Shown: positions 12,801 through 22,424 of the stretch, in pieces
Position numbering within the stretch: position 1 is the first letter of the stretch
How the letters are laid out: every line of letters starts with the position of its first letter
From: Palaemon carinicauda
Taxonomy: Eukaryota; Arthropoda; Malacostraca; Decapoda; Palaemonidae
Direction: 5' to 3'
NCBI RefSeq assembly: GCF_036898095.1
Contig: NC_090736.1
Span: forward strand, 11,558,186 to 11,622,185
Length of the DNA: 64,000 bases
Notes under the pieces: generated by a model
What the model was told of the DNA's origin: nothing
What the model saw: only the letters and a program-made list of their open reading frames with translations
The model's database searches: none
Position numbers and translations under genes: made by a program

Positions 12801-14710
12801 CGCAACATCTAAATTTACCAATCGATCCAACTGTAACTATTTCTAATGTAAAACTTCCATCTCCAGTTGATGTATCCTCAGGTGCCAGAGGCACTGTATG
12901 GGAAGGGCCTCAGTGGTCACATCCAGAGGTTATTCATCCCAATTCAGGAGTTTCTCTTTATCAGCCTGGTGAACCCTTTCGGCCATATCAACCTGAAGAT
13001 CCTAACCATCCAATAACAGTGGTAGAAGCACCAGATGTGTCAGTGTTACATCACGGAACACCAACAACCCCACCTGCATTTCTTGTAACAAAGACTACAA
13101 CTTTCACTCTATCAAGTCTTACCCAGAAACCACCTGTAGATATGGCTCCATCAGAGAGCCAAGTACTAGATGGAAATCTTTCTTCTGGGATGCAAAAGGG
13201 AGTACAGTTGGATAAAACAGCTTCATTATTTCCAGGTTTATCTGAGAAGGGTGAAATCTCTACTGAGTTCTCACCTGCATTAGAAAGTACTGTTATTGGC
13301 TACTCAGCTAGTACTGTCATGCCTAGTGCTATACCAGAAATATTGAAAAACCAAGATGAGCAAAGCTATTTCACAGAGCTCCCATCTGAAATTCAAGCAA
13401 ATTCATCAATAAAGCAAAGTGTTTTGAATACCACCGATTCGTCACCTACTCTCGGGGATCTTCTTGATTTGCTATATATTGCTGAAGCAGAGGTACAAAA
13501 AGAGCAAAAGCAGGAAAGTATCCATGTGCCTAACATAAGCAATCTGCCATTGGCTACAACTCCTGAACCATTCATATTTGCCTCTACTTCAGCTTCAAGT
13601 TCTACCCTACCTAAAACCCAAGAATCCCCTGTTTTAATTTCTTCAACAACAGAAATGATCCCCCCATTATTATCTTCCTCTACCACAACTACAACAGACT
13701 TTTTCTTCTCTTCTACTGAAGCATCGACATCCAAAGATGTATATGAAAACAAGGATCAGGAACCAGCTGTTGACAATCATCCTCAGCCATCCTTTGACAT
13801 TTATCATCCTCAGCCAGTCACTGATACATATCCTTCTCTACCAGCCTCTGACACTTATCCTCCTTTACCAGCTTCTGAAACTTATCCTCCTTTATCAGCC
13901 TCTGACATATATCCTCCTCAACTAGCATCTGACATTTATATACCTCAACCAAGCTCTGACAGCTATCCTCCTCAACTACCATCTGACACTGATAGTCCTC
14001 AAACTGTCCCAGACACCTATCCTCCTCTCTTAGGAGATGGGGTAACTGTTCTAAAAGATTTGCCACCTGTTTCTGTAAAATCCTCCAATGACAACTATCC
14101 AGCAGATAATGTAACTCCCTTTAACTCACAGCAAGACTATCCTGGACTCTATGCTGATGACAGTGATAGTTATCAATCTCCATTTGATTACCCTCATGAA
14201 GAAAGTGATTGGCCATCCAGTTCAGAAAGAACTCTCCCAGAGTCCAGTACACCAACAAGGTATCGCCCAGGATTTATCGTTCCTGTTGACAAGTCTGGAG
14301 ATCCCCTTCCAGGGACTCGCACACGTCCAAATAATACGTACATCAGTCCAAGCAAGAGTATTGGTCGTGGAGGCATACCAACTATAGAGCGTGTGGAGAT
14401 TAACAATAACCAGCAGACTACTGGTGAGAAAGATGTAACAGAACAAATTGAGGATTTACCCCAAGACAGTGGTGCTAGTTTCACTGACTTAGCCCATGAA
14501 GAAGTGATTCCCAACACTGAGTTTGATGCAAATGATGTCAATGCAATAGACTGGTATTATAGTAATTATTTCAGAGAATATGACCCTTATGCCCAGTTAC
14601 CAGTAGGAGGAAATAAACCTAAAAGTGGTGCTGGAGTGCCCCGTTTATCTTGTACGTTGTATATCGCGTGTTTGGTTTGTGCATCCATCGCATGCATCTT
14701 TTCCAGATAA
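3460..14710 (+). CDS. Chaoptin/artichoke-like GPI-anchored LRR protein (8 coding exons)
   Basis: Joined exons are 3460-3737, 6370-6505, 6914-9238, 9438-9591, 10286-10449, 10801-10906, 11354-11598 and 11954-14710. All junctions are GT-AG, all phases match, and the sum is 6,165 nt, giving 2,054 residues plus stop. Order of domains: signal peptide (hydrophobic core near residues 27-43), N-terminal LRR cap cysteines, LRRs from about residue 115 to 965, cysteine-rich LRRCT (about 965-1030), a long Pro/Ser/Thr-rich region, a 10-residue tandem repeat, an acidic segment, and a hydrophobic C-terminus preceded by small residues (SGAG), typical of a GPI signal. Such proteins act at the cell surface in adhesion or apical matrix and cilium organisation in insects. 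The specific role here is inferred only from architecture. The start is uncertain: an acceptor-like CTTACAG lies at 3424-3430 and the frame stays open to it, so a 5' exon is likely. Confidence 0.85.
3743..3809. repeat. (TC)n microsatellite abutting a splice donor
   Basis: Pure TC run starting directly after the GTAAG of the exon 1 donor of the LRR gene. Confidence 0.95.
3841..4180 (+). mobile_element. CR1/jockey-type LINE 3' end in intron 1
   Basis: An open frame ends at 4089 with the conserved LINE ORF2 C-terminal pattern: FFTYKIANTWNRLPADVV, then a phenylalanine-lysine and leucine-aspartate ending. This tail occurs in many CR1/jockey-like ORF2 proteins. The 3'UTR (4090-4180) is shared with 105-203. 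The copy is 5'-truncated and is not a host gene. Confidence 0.7.
4800..5045 (+). mobile_element. LINE ORF2 C-terminal fragment
   Basis: Closely matches 50235-50498 (shared CTCCCCAAGAGA, GGGCTCCACAAGGCACTAGA and AGGAGGAGATGATGA). The plus-strand translation gives a basic, arginine-rich stretch with TFNWAPQGTRR and a tryptophan/aspartate ending. This resembles the C-terminus of LINE reverse transcriptases next to the RR(G)RP motif. It is a degenerate fragment within intron 1. Confidence 0.55.
5790..6225. repeat. 29-32 bp minisatellite with 228-bp higher-order period
   Basis: Tandem units of the form GGTTCTATCCTTCTCCAACG followed by CCCCTTAAA, with spacing of about 22-30 bases. Variant units recur in the same order: the block starting GGTTATATCC at 5823 restarts at 6051. 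This gives a 228-base higher-order repeat. It lies in intron 1 of the LRR gene, upstream of exon 2. Confidence 0.85.
6370..6505 (+). CDS. LRR gene, coding exon 2: end of LRRNT and first LRR
   Basis: Acceptor TCTGTTCCAG at 6360-6369. The first base completes the phase-2 codon of exon 1 to give a lysine followed by the cap cysteine (KCENSVLD). LRR sequence begins with VIEELHLVGNRIHVLP. Donor CAG|GTGGGA at 6506, phase 0. The alternative acceptor AACTAG is less attractive because it leaves extra cysteines in the cap. Confidence 0.75.
6914..9238 (+). CDS. LRR gene, exon 3: central leucine-rich repeat array
   Basis: Acceptor TTCGTTCCAG at 6904-6913; donor ATG|GTAAGA at 9239; length 2,325 nt, phase 0 at both ends. 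The 775 residues are almost entirely extracellular-type LRRs of about 24 residues with the consensus LxxLxLxxNxIxxIxxxxFxxL, roughly 32 repeats (for example LRDLDLSTNFIQSLHPDMF). The large single exon carrying the repeat array is typical of arthropod chaoptin-like genes. There are no internal stops. Open frames on the minus strand here are shadows. Confidence 0.93.
9438..9591 (+). CDS. LRR gene, exon 4: last LRRs
   Basis: Acceptor CCCCAAAAG at 9429-9437, in-frame LRR continuation (LHDNDICRLSDGAF and LRVLTLNNNQLRRL), donor GTAAGA at 9592, phase 1 out. Translation joins exon 3 without disturbing LRR spacing. Confidence 0.88.
9592..10285 (+). other. Intron 4 of the LRR gene
   Basis: 694-base AT-rich intron with no recognisable repeat or ORF. 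It ends in TTTCTCACAG. Confidence 0.8.
10286..10449 (+). CDS. LRR gene, exon 5: LRRCT cap
   Basis: The classic LRR C-terminal flanking motif GNPFRCDCELVWLKEYL starts at the exon border (GG|A split by phase 1). The third cap cysteine lies in GIPVCASPEEY. Donor GAG|GTTTGT at 10450, phase 0. Confidence 0.92.
10801..10906 (+). CDS. LRR gene, exon 6: end of LRRCT
   Basis: Acceptor AATTATTGCAG at 10790-10800. Translation VPAEAFICSSRL supplies the fourth cap cysteine, with a further cysteine in KETCVPRFL. Donor CAAG|GTACAG at 10907, phase 1. Confidence 0.88.
11354..11598 (+). CDS. LRR gene, exon 7: start of the stalk
   Basis: Acceptor TTTTACAG at 11346-11353. A second CAG three bases on (NAGNAG type, start 11357) keeps the same frame and would remove one residue. 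Encodes a Thr/Pro-containing hydrophilic segment. Donor CAA|GTACGT at 11599, phase 0. Confidence 0.82.
11954..14710 (+). CDS. LRR gene, exon 8: Pro/Ser/Thr stalk, repeats and GPI signal
   Basis: Acceptor TTTTAACAG at 11945-11953. The exon is open to TAA at 14708. It encodes 918 residues of low-complexity Pro/Ser/Thr/Asn-rich sequence with likely O-glycosylation. A tandem array of roughly 10-residue units of the type YPPLPASDT lies at about 13770-14030, followed by an Asp/Glu/Tyr-rich segment. The last 20 or so residues are hydrophobic with cysteines (LYIACLVCASIACIF), preceded by SGAG small residues that could be the GPI attachment site. A type I membrane anchor is the alternative, but only two residues (SR) follow the hydrophobic run. 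Confidence 0.88.
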   Translation, partial: DPEQLLSSSSIHTVTGDTPTIYAGSSGTSHVEDVKIQESSVGGLFSGIKLPTIPNILESLSNLNIPQIGLNVNWANLPIGRQESGFNADYDSVSGPAPPLEIDSLPINKPMKGPDGNKPIWIDGPVSPHPLFTAPPPPPATQDLPPPSLNRGPSGTPSSNNIVGLVPPAVENTNIPSTENFSGGDEEDFNLGIPGTIFHVGRPTNVWRTRPKPEQGFSWPGQQPTLNQRRKPSQSTKTILPPVTHTGPGPNSGTPFLPGLSSQQNHLQPAQPIVTSHGNSQTSQHLNLPIDPTVTISNVKLPSPVDVSSGARGTVWEGPQWSHPEVIHPNSGVSLYQPGEPFRPYQPEDPNHPITVVEAPDVSVLHHGTPTTPPAFLVTKTTTFTLSSLTQKPPVDMAPSESQVLDGNLSSGMQKGVQLDKTASLFPGLSEKGEISTEFSPALESTVIGYSASTVMPSAIPEILKNQDEQSYFTELPSEIQANSSIKQSVLNTTDSSPTLGDLLDLLYIAEAEVQKEQKQESIHVPNISNLPLATTPEPFIFASTSASSSTLPKTQESPVLISSTTEMIPPLLSSSTTTTTDFFFSSTEASTSKDVYENKDQEPAVDNHPQPSFDIYHPQPVTDTYPSLPASDTYPPLPASETYPPLSASDIYPPQLASDIYIPQPSSDSYPPQLPSDTDSPQTVPDTYPPLLGDGVTVLKDLPPVSVKSSNDNYPADNVTPFNSQQDYPGLYADDSDSYQSPFDYPHEESDWPSSSERTLPESSTPTRYRPGFIVPVDKSGDPLPGTRTRPNNTYISPSKSIGRGGIPTIERVEINNNQQTTGEKDVTEQIEDLPQDSGASFTDLAHEEVIPNTEFDANDVNAIDWYYSNYFREYDPYAQLPVGGNKPKSGAGVPRLSCTLYIACLVCASIACIFSR

Positions 14711-15729
14711 GTCGTAAACACTTCGCGCCCACAGTCGCTTATTTTTATACAGAATAAGATGTTTTATAAACGTCTTCGTATTATATGTAAACTCTAGAAT
14801 TGTTATACACATGTTGAACATTATCATGCTTTTTGTGATGTTCACGCCTTTTGTACATATCAAAGTCAAGTGGAATTACATAGAAAATTGCAATGTATGA
14901 TAAACATTTAACCACAAGAGTAAAGAGATGAACATTTTCCACAAAATGTTATGAAACGGACACATGTCTAATTGCCTTCATGTTTTCCTAAGATATATTT
15001 TATATTATTTTCCTTTGGCTACTTTTCGCTTTGTATATCGAAAATTCTACTTGTACGATTTATTTTATTTTCTGCTCGTTTTCGCATTTCTTTGTCGCCT
15101 ATTCAGTGGGAACATCTCATCTTTGACAAAGTAGTTAATGGACACAATGCAGCTAACTTTAGACGAATTTTAAAGGAATGAATCCATCAAAGAAAGAACT
15201 GTCAAAGTTTGTTTTTCTGATTACCATTTAGTTTCTAGAGCTCTCCAGTTGTCCTTAGCCAAAATAATTCCCTTTTGCATTTAGTTTCCAGCATTGGCAA
15301 AAACGCGATAGCTATTTTTTTAAAAATTCAATTTTTTCCTTTTTTACACATTGGCCCCAAAACCTTAAAGGCTTGTACATGAATTTCTAATTAGGTTTTA
15401 ATTTTGATTGATTTATGTAATCTCGTGTCGTAATTGCATCATCGACGCCGACTGAATTAAATTATTATTGTTACTAAAATTATTAAGATTATTATTATTG
15501 ATCTTAAAATTATAATATGTTGATATTATTAAAGTTATTATTATCAAAATAATCAAAATTATTATTATTAAAATTATTGACATTATTATTTTTATTTAAT
15601 TTCATTTTAAACTTGAAGTTAAATTGACACTGGTGAAAAAGTATTGAAATCTTAAAAGGTCTACTTGATACAAGAACACTTTTTCTTTACTTATAGCCTT
15701 TGTTCATCACTTATGAATTCTTAATTATT
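14711..15729 (+). other. Presumed 3'UTR and AT-rich downstream DNA
   Basis: Follows the LRR stop codon. I saw no canonical AATAAA in the first 280 bases; AATAAG occurs at about 14753. From 15450 to 15600 the sequence is built from ATTATT and AAATTATT words. No gene was seen. Confidence 0.5.
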
Positions 15730-16073
15730 GGCAATGCTCACTTTCATGCCTAAGTGATAAGTAGGCCATATGTCAAGGACACTCCAAAATCAAACCATTG
15801 TTCTCTAGCCTTAGGTATCATGGTCTTCCACTGTCTTGGGTTAGAGTTCTCTTGCTTGAGGGTACACTCTGGCACACTATTCTATCTCATTTCTCTTCCT
15901 CTTGTTTTGTTAAATTTTTTATAGTTTATATAGGAGATATTTATTTCAATGTTGATGCTCTTTTTAAAATATTTTATTTTTCCTTGTTTCCTTTCCTTAC
16001 TGAGTTATTTTCCCTGTTGGAGCCTCTGGGCTTATATCATCCTGCTTTTCTAACTAGGGTTGTAGCTTAGCAA

Positions 16074-16106
<33 letters not shown>

Positions 16107-16115
16107 GTATTAATA
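15730..16115 (+). mobile_element. (TAA)n-tailed interspersed repeat
   Basis: Shows the family words CTTCCACTGTCTTGGGTTAG, GAGGGTACACTC and CTAGGGTTGTAGCTTAGCAAG, ending in TAA triplets from about 16077. The start is eroded or truncated near 15730-15780. Confidence 0.8.
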
Positions 16116-16344
16116 ATAATAACAAGATTCCTCATTGGCCATACAACACATGAAGCATCTCCCAGGTAGGCTACAGTATATCAACTATAAATCATATTTT
16201 TGTGATTTTAACGTTTTTAGAAGACAAAGATAATAATGTGCTGGTAAAAAAAGAGTTTGACATTGTATTTGTTTCTGAGAGTTTCTATGATTTTAAAAGT
16301 TTGAGGTTCTTAATATTGTTACTTTTCTTAAGACATTTTAATTG

Positions 16345-16475
16345 TTCATTACTTGTAGTTTATATACATTCTTATTTCCTTTTTCTCACTGGCCTATTTT
16401 CCTTGTTGGAGCCCTTGGGCTTACAGCATTTTCCTTTTCCAACTACGGTTGTAGTTTAAGTAATAATAATAATAA
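16345..16475 (+). mobile_element. (TAA)n-tailed repeat, 3' fragment
   Basis: Diverged copy of the last 120 bases of the family (CACTGGCCTATTTTCCTTGT, CCAACTACGGTTGTAG) with a short TAA tail. Confidence 0.7.
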
Positions 16476-17420
16476 AAATGATTATATATATTTAATAGAT
16501 GAAATTTAAATTTCTATCACAGATTTGCATATCTAAATTTATTATTTTTATCTCTTATGTTTGTTATATGATTCTTTTTTTATTCACTAAATTTAAAATA
16601 TTTATATTTACTATATGACTTTTTATTCACTAGATTTAATATATATTTTGTTCTTCCTGGTTTAATATGAGTCGAGTTTGACTTATTTGGTTGGTAAATT
16701 TCCTCCAATTTAATAGTAATGTGTATTGCCTCAGTCAGTAGATCGAATCCAGAGATCCACAAAAGGCCCCATCCTCCATTCAACCTTTTTTTTTTCTATT
16801 TTAATACTTTCGGACAAGCGTAAAACAGCTTTAATCTTAACTACAGATTTCTGTTCTCCTTCAGCGAGATATGTAAACAGATATATTGTTACTTCGTGTG
16901 GATTAAATGTCTTTTCCCTTTGGAAGCCTGAGTTGTGAAAAAATATGTCCAAAGGTTTGATTAAAAAACTCATTCATTTTATTTGTCTATACTGGTGAGT
17001 TTTGTCAATCAAAATGTCTGAATTCTTGTAGTTTCACGAAAAGACTGAGGTTGTATTAAAGATAATTGTATCGTATGTTATTATTTGAAAGCAAAGTAAG
17101 TAAAAGATTTGAATTGGCCTACTGAAGAGCTACAAGATTATTTCTTTTAAATTCTCCCTACGAACACTTGCTTGTCAGAAATTGTCGTAAACCTCCCTAA
17201 TATGAGTAGGCCTATTCCTCTCCAAATGTTGGTAAAAAAGTAAGGAAGCAATTTAAAAATAAATAAACAGGACAAAGAAAGTAATGAAATCGTCATCCCT
17301 TCCTATGCCTATGGCTGCAAAGGTTCTCGGTTAGATTTCGCCAGTTATCCGTATCCTGAACTTTTAATTCAAGACTTCTCCACTAACCATCCACTTCACG
17401 CTTCATAGTCCTCAGCCACC
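16476..17420. other. AT-rich stretch without recognised features
   Basis: No supported gene or repeat. A tRNA B-box-like word around 16738 was examined and not accepted. Confidence 0.6.
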
Positions 17421-17702
17421 GCGCATCGCAAGGGACTGGCTATCCTTGGTTGTTGTTGTTGTTGGGGTATTAAAGCCAACACTTGTTGTTGGCACGGGCC
17501 TTTCCCTTGGTTGGCCCGTAGCTGATGAATCCAAGGCCAATATATAGCTAGCCAATGCGCATCGCAAGGGACTGGCTATCCTTGGATGAATCCAAGGCCA
17601 ATATATAGTTAGCCAATGAATCCTCTTTGCTCTACGGGCCAACCAAGGGAAAGGCCCGTGCCAACAACAAGTGTTGGCTTTAATACCCCAACAACAACAA
17701 CC
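17421..17702. repeat. Inverted repeat (hairpin) with internal tandem repeat
   Basis: Arms at 17448-17521 and 17632-17702 are near-perfect reverse complements, differing mainly by one GTT triplet. The spacer and left flank contain repeats of GCGCATCGCAAGGGACTGGC and of ATGAATCCAAGGCCAATATA. This is a foldback-type structure. Confidence 0.85.
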
Positions 17703-18512
17703 TCTGGATTTAGTCGGTCAATGGAAAGAGAAGATGACAGAATAGCGCCCAGTCCCCGGGGGTAGCGGGGTGCTAAGTAAGGAAATAATTTAACAATAAG
17801 GTGATTGTGCAAAAAAAAGCCTTTTCATTAATCTCAACCAATAGAAGAAAAGGAATTGGTAGTGTAAACTATTTTTTCACACTGTGATAGAATGTACTAT
17901 GTAATAAAGTTTGAAATACAATTGTCTTTATTTTCTATCCAAATTCTCTAAAACTGGAAAATTACATTGAAGAAAAATCATTGACGAACCAAATGAAGGA
18001 CAATAAAGACTCGGTTATTCTAATTTTTAAGTTTTTTTTTTTATTTGATAAGAAGAACACGCCAGTTTCGTCAATTACTGAGAAAAATAAGAATATTATA
18101 AAATGGTTTTTCATAAGTATTATCAAATGTTTGTGATGCTATTAGCTTGAAAAAAAAAATAAATAGTCGCATTTTTACTGAGAACGAATATTTTTACAGG
18201 ACAGAAAGAATATAGAAATTGCTATGAAAGGTAAGTATGATCCAATCTACTCTGATGATGCAAACGTAATATTTTAAACGAACTCTTTACAATAAAATAA
18301 AAACAACATAAACAGAATTTCCTTTTTTTTTTCTTAAGTGTTTCTCAAGCCAGATATTTTTGGTCTTTAATTTACATGTATGTCCACTACATTGAAAAAG
18401 TTGGGGAAAGTTGTTTGTTAGTTTATTTACTTTTATTCATATATTATTCATCCTCTTCTACTCCAGTGAAGAACCACGCGTTGCTGGACCTACATAATAA
18501 ACATTTCAAGAA
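17703..18512. other. AT-rich stretch without recognised features
   Basis: No gene or repeat could be supported. Confidence 0.55.
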
Positions 18513-18513
18513 A

Positions 18514-19004
<491 letters not shown>

Positions 19005-19100
19005 ATAACACTTCTCTTTAATCAATGTAAATATCAACCACAATGGCATTTCATATAAAATTCTACCCTTGGGAATGTATATCCACTGGAAATTCATTTA

Positions 19101-19102
<2 letters not shown>

Positions 19103-19189
<87 letters not shown>
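19103..19189. repeat. (AT)n microsatellite
   Basis: Second AT run, separated from the first by 100 bases of ordinary sequence. Confidence 0.95.
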
Positions 19190-19193
<4 letters not shown>

Positions 19194-19326
19194 CATAATC
19201 TTTCCTTAACGATTCTTTAACTGATCCTCGAGTATCTCTCCGACTAGTCTTTTCATCAGAATTTATGACAGTACGTAAGTTCGTAACGTCATTTAACTGT
19301 GTGAACTGTATGCGAGTCACAGTCTG

Positions 19327-19344
19327 TGACGTCACGCTGAGTCA
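19327..19344. promoter_or_regulatory. Adjacent CRE-like and AP-1-like sites
   Basis: TGACGTCA (19327-19334) and TGAGTCA (19338-19344) are separated by three bases. These are consensus sites for bZIP factors. No transcript start is evident, so function is only possible. Confidence 0.3.
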
Positions 19345-19368
19345 GTATCTAACTTTCACAGGTGTTGT

Positions 19369-19621
19369 CAGGATTGCCAGGTTGGCCTTTTTTAGGCAAA
19401 AAAAAAAAACAAATTTGGCCTTTTTAAAAAAAATTTGATTGCCCGTTAGCAATCAAAGACAATACACGTGTATTGTCTTTGGTTAGCAATGTCATAAAAT
19501 TGAAATTTCGGCCTTAAGTGTTATATTTTTTGGCCCTTTTTACTAATGGGTTGTCCTTTTAAAGCTACAGCTGATTAGAAGTTGGCCTTTTCTCGCCGGC
19601 TTAGAAAACCTGGCAACCCTG
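19369..19621. mobile_element. hAT-like MITE
   Basis: 253-bp element with terminal inverted repeats: CAGGATTGCCAGGTT at the left, and the right end reads AACCTGGCAACCCTG. It is flanked by 8-bp direct repeats, GGTGTTGT (19361-19368) and GGTTTTGT (19622-19629), a 7/8 match. An 8-bp target duplication with CAG-starting ends fits the hAT superfamily. There is no ORF, so it is non-autonomous. The internal part is rich in GGCCTTTT words and has a perfect palindrome. Confidence 0.75.
19454..19481. repeat. 28-bp perfect palindrome
   Basis: CAAAGACAATACAC followed immediately by its reverse complement, with CACGTG (E-box) at the centre. It lies inside the hAT-like MITE. Confidence 0.9.
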
Positions 19622-19629
19622 GGTTTTGT

Positions 19630-20754
19630 GTAAACAGTAAACAGTTTTGACTCTTGAGTTAACTTGACAGTTGAGAGTTGACACTGACAGTGAGCGATTG
19701 AGTGTTCGTGTAGGTTCAAATTTCGATGATAACTCTCCTCTAGTGACAGTCACTAGACTTGCTACCCAGTTATCTACCTGTGTCTCGCCTGTCAACTGAT
19801 TAATAAAGCATCTTGATGTTCTTGGTCATTATTTCTCAGTTTAGGCCTAACTGCAAATAGCGGTGCTATGCTACGTTTCAAAATCGCTTATTGCACATAA
19901 AATAGTTTCACTACAAACTTTTGTTTCGATACATTGAAGGTAATTGGAATACAGTATTAGGGTAAATAACTTAAGTGTAATTTTCGTGAATGTGTGAAAT
20001 TGTACTGTTGTGATGCAGTGTTGATTTCATTTGAAAATAGGTACAGTATTGGATGCACGAGAGTTGGAAACGTCCTTGCAACTTTTAATTTGGTTTCCGT
20101 AGGTTACCAACATTAGAAAAAAAAATCAAAATCATAACAGTCGGCGAATACACCCCAGTTACTTTCTTTAAAGATTACTGCCTAATTTTACCAAAAAGAC
20201 AATATTTGTGAGACTAGAGCATGGTCGAATAGAACTCTCTGAACTTTAATTAACTAAGATTTATACTCTGCAACATAATACACGCTGTCCTAAGAGCGGT
20301 GTATTCCCAACACCCCGCAGGTCTGAACCAGTTATGTTAGGTTAGGTCCTATCTTTGATTTTTTATTTATCTGAGTTTGTTGTCCTTGTGAAATATGGAA
20401 ATACAAATCATCATCATCCTTTACCTGTGAGAATAGACAACAGCGAAGCTGTAACACAGAAGTTAAAATTAGGTAAATTTACAGTATCATCCATTATGGG
20501 GAAACTGGAATAAAAATATATTTGTTGCATCAGAAATAGTGTAGTTCCAACGAATTTAACGTTTATTTTGACCGCAAACCATCCGATTTAGAGATTTACT
20601 ATGTAATTGGAATTAAAACAACAAGTTCTAGAATGCAGAAAGACCCTAGTTCATCCCAACAATTATGGGGGACGCCAGGTGGGAACTGGGGTTTTGGGTG
20701 GGGGGTGGCGTCAAATGATATTTGCAATAATTGAATACTTATCCTTCCACCACC
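19630..20754. other. Stretch without recognised features
   Basis: Ordinary-composition sequence. An AATAAA lies at about 19802, but no coding exon could be tied to it. Confidence 0.5.
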
Positions 20755-21085
20755 CCTCCCCCTATACCCCTACCTAGCCCTACCGGGGGGGGGGGGGGGG
20801 GGGCTTGGCCCCCCCTGCGACCCCCCCCCTTAAGGCCACAGTGATTTTCAGGGCACTACTGAACCTAATAAACCCACCTAACCTAGCCTAGGGGCCTTGT
20901 ACCCCTACCTAGGGGCCCTGTACCCCTACCTAGGCCTACTGGGGGGGGGGAGGGGGCTCCGCCCCCCCTGCGACCCCCCCTTAAGGCCACAGTGAATTTC
21001 GGGACACTACCGAACCTAATACAACCACTTAACCTAGGGCCCTATACCCCTACCTAGGCCTAGCCCCTGCGAGGGGCCCCCCCCT
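20755..21085. repeat. GC-rich tandem duplication with G/C homopolymers
   Basis: Two units of roughly 170-180 bases. Each has a poly-G run (the first about 18 G), a CCCCCCCTGCGACCCCCCC block, TTAAGGCCACAGTGA, and AACCTAATA, and is joined by repeats of TACCCCTACCTAGG. It is strongly unlike the AT-rich surroundings. Confidence 0.8.
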
Positions 21086-21513
21086 TACAACCACTACCTA
21101 ACACATCCATCAAACCAAATCCAAAGTGATGGTACTGCTGTATACATCGTTATACTATCACCATTATAATATACTCTATAAATTAATGAAGATTACCTTA
21201 AACTGTTGGTTCATAAAGATGTGCTGCTGCTTTGAGGAAAACGTGAAGCCGTTGGGAAGGTTCCTTGACATGCAGGCCAATTTTTATTTTGTAAAATTAA
21301 ATTGTGTCTCTGGCACAAATCCACTAGGTTTTCAATATTCCCCAAATAACTTACAACAAATTCAATGTAAGTTAGGTAACAGTCAGGACAAGAAGATGGA
21401 ATTTCAACTTCTTGTGCAACATGAGATGACGTGCTTGCTATTGCCTCCATTTCTAAGAACGAAATGAAATGTATGGGAAAGATGATGTATTGTCGCGCTG
21501 TTGTATTGTCGCC

Positions 21514-21571
21514 CTGTGATTGGCCAAACATGTATGACGTCATAGTGGATAGGCGCTGTGATTGGCCAAAC
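21514..21571. promoter_or_regulatory. Duplicated inverted CCAAT box with CRE
   Basis: CTGTGATTGGCCAAAC occurs at 21514-21529 and 21556-21571. A palindromic TGACGTCA lies between them at 21535-21542. CCAAT plus CRE is a common promoter combination, but no adjacent first exon was found. Confidence 0.3.
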
Positions 21572-22011
21572 GTGTAAGACTTTATAGTGGACTAGTTTGT
21601 CTGCGGATTATAGTGGTTACAGGGCTAATTTAAGCAAATACAAGACAGTCAACAATAACAACAGACTTAGAAAAAATCTGGGAGGAAGACATGAGTAGCG
21701 TGAGTTTGATCGTCGATATATAAAGAACTAGGCATTTGCGACAGATAATATTTTACAGAAATACTACAAAAGACTTGCTTTACTCGGGAAATATATTATT
21801 ATAGATTTCCAATAATGGATGAAACTAATACAGTATACCTAAAATTATTACGAGTTGTAAATAATCGACAGGTGATTACCTGCCATCTCACTGACAACCC
21901 ACTTAGATTTCAGCGGTCAGTGAGTGCTTCCCCTCGGGTGAATGTAGTTTGTTTGGACAGGTATTAACTTAATTATGACTTGGCAAATGAATTTTCGTAG
22001 AATTGCATATC

Positions 22012-22205
22012 AGCGGTCAGTTCCTCAAGCGAGCATGAAATATGGACGCCAACTAAACTTCCCTCCCCCCCACCAACCTAACCTACAAGCCGTGTCTTTA
22101 CCTACTTACCTAATGAGGGCCGTTAACCCCCTTCCACTGCCGTATTCTTAGTCAGCTGTCATCATACATACTGATGGCCCCTATTATACATACACCCTGA
22201 ATTTT
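22012..22205. repeat. Short unnamed repeat, copy 1
   Basis: Matches 22604-22825 in order: TATCAGCG, ACTAAC(T), AACCTACAAGCCGTGTC, TTACCTACTTACCTAATGAG, and ATACACCC near the end. The family is unknown. Confidence 0.6.
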
Positions 22206-22424
22206 CTTTTAGGGGGAAATTGTATGGAAACGATATGAACGGCCTTACGATTTATTGATCAGTAATACTATTTAGTGTTACCTTGCCAGAAGTGAAGCTG
22301 GTTGGGAAACAGACACAGGGTTAAGACAGTCTTAGTGTAAGCTAATGGGTGGTCGTAGTCCTAGTGAGCCGTAGCCCCCGCAATAGGGAAGTACAGTATG
22401 TAATGCCACGGCTCCTAGGTTAGG

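Noticed and set aside
13393..13752. Minus-strand open frames in the stalk exon
   Set aside because: Produced by low-complexity Ser/Thr codons on the coding strand.
16725..16770. tRNA-like box B (AGATCGAATCC)
   Set aside because: No matching box A at the right distance and no stem pairing.
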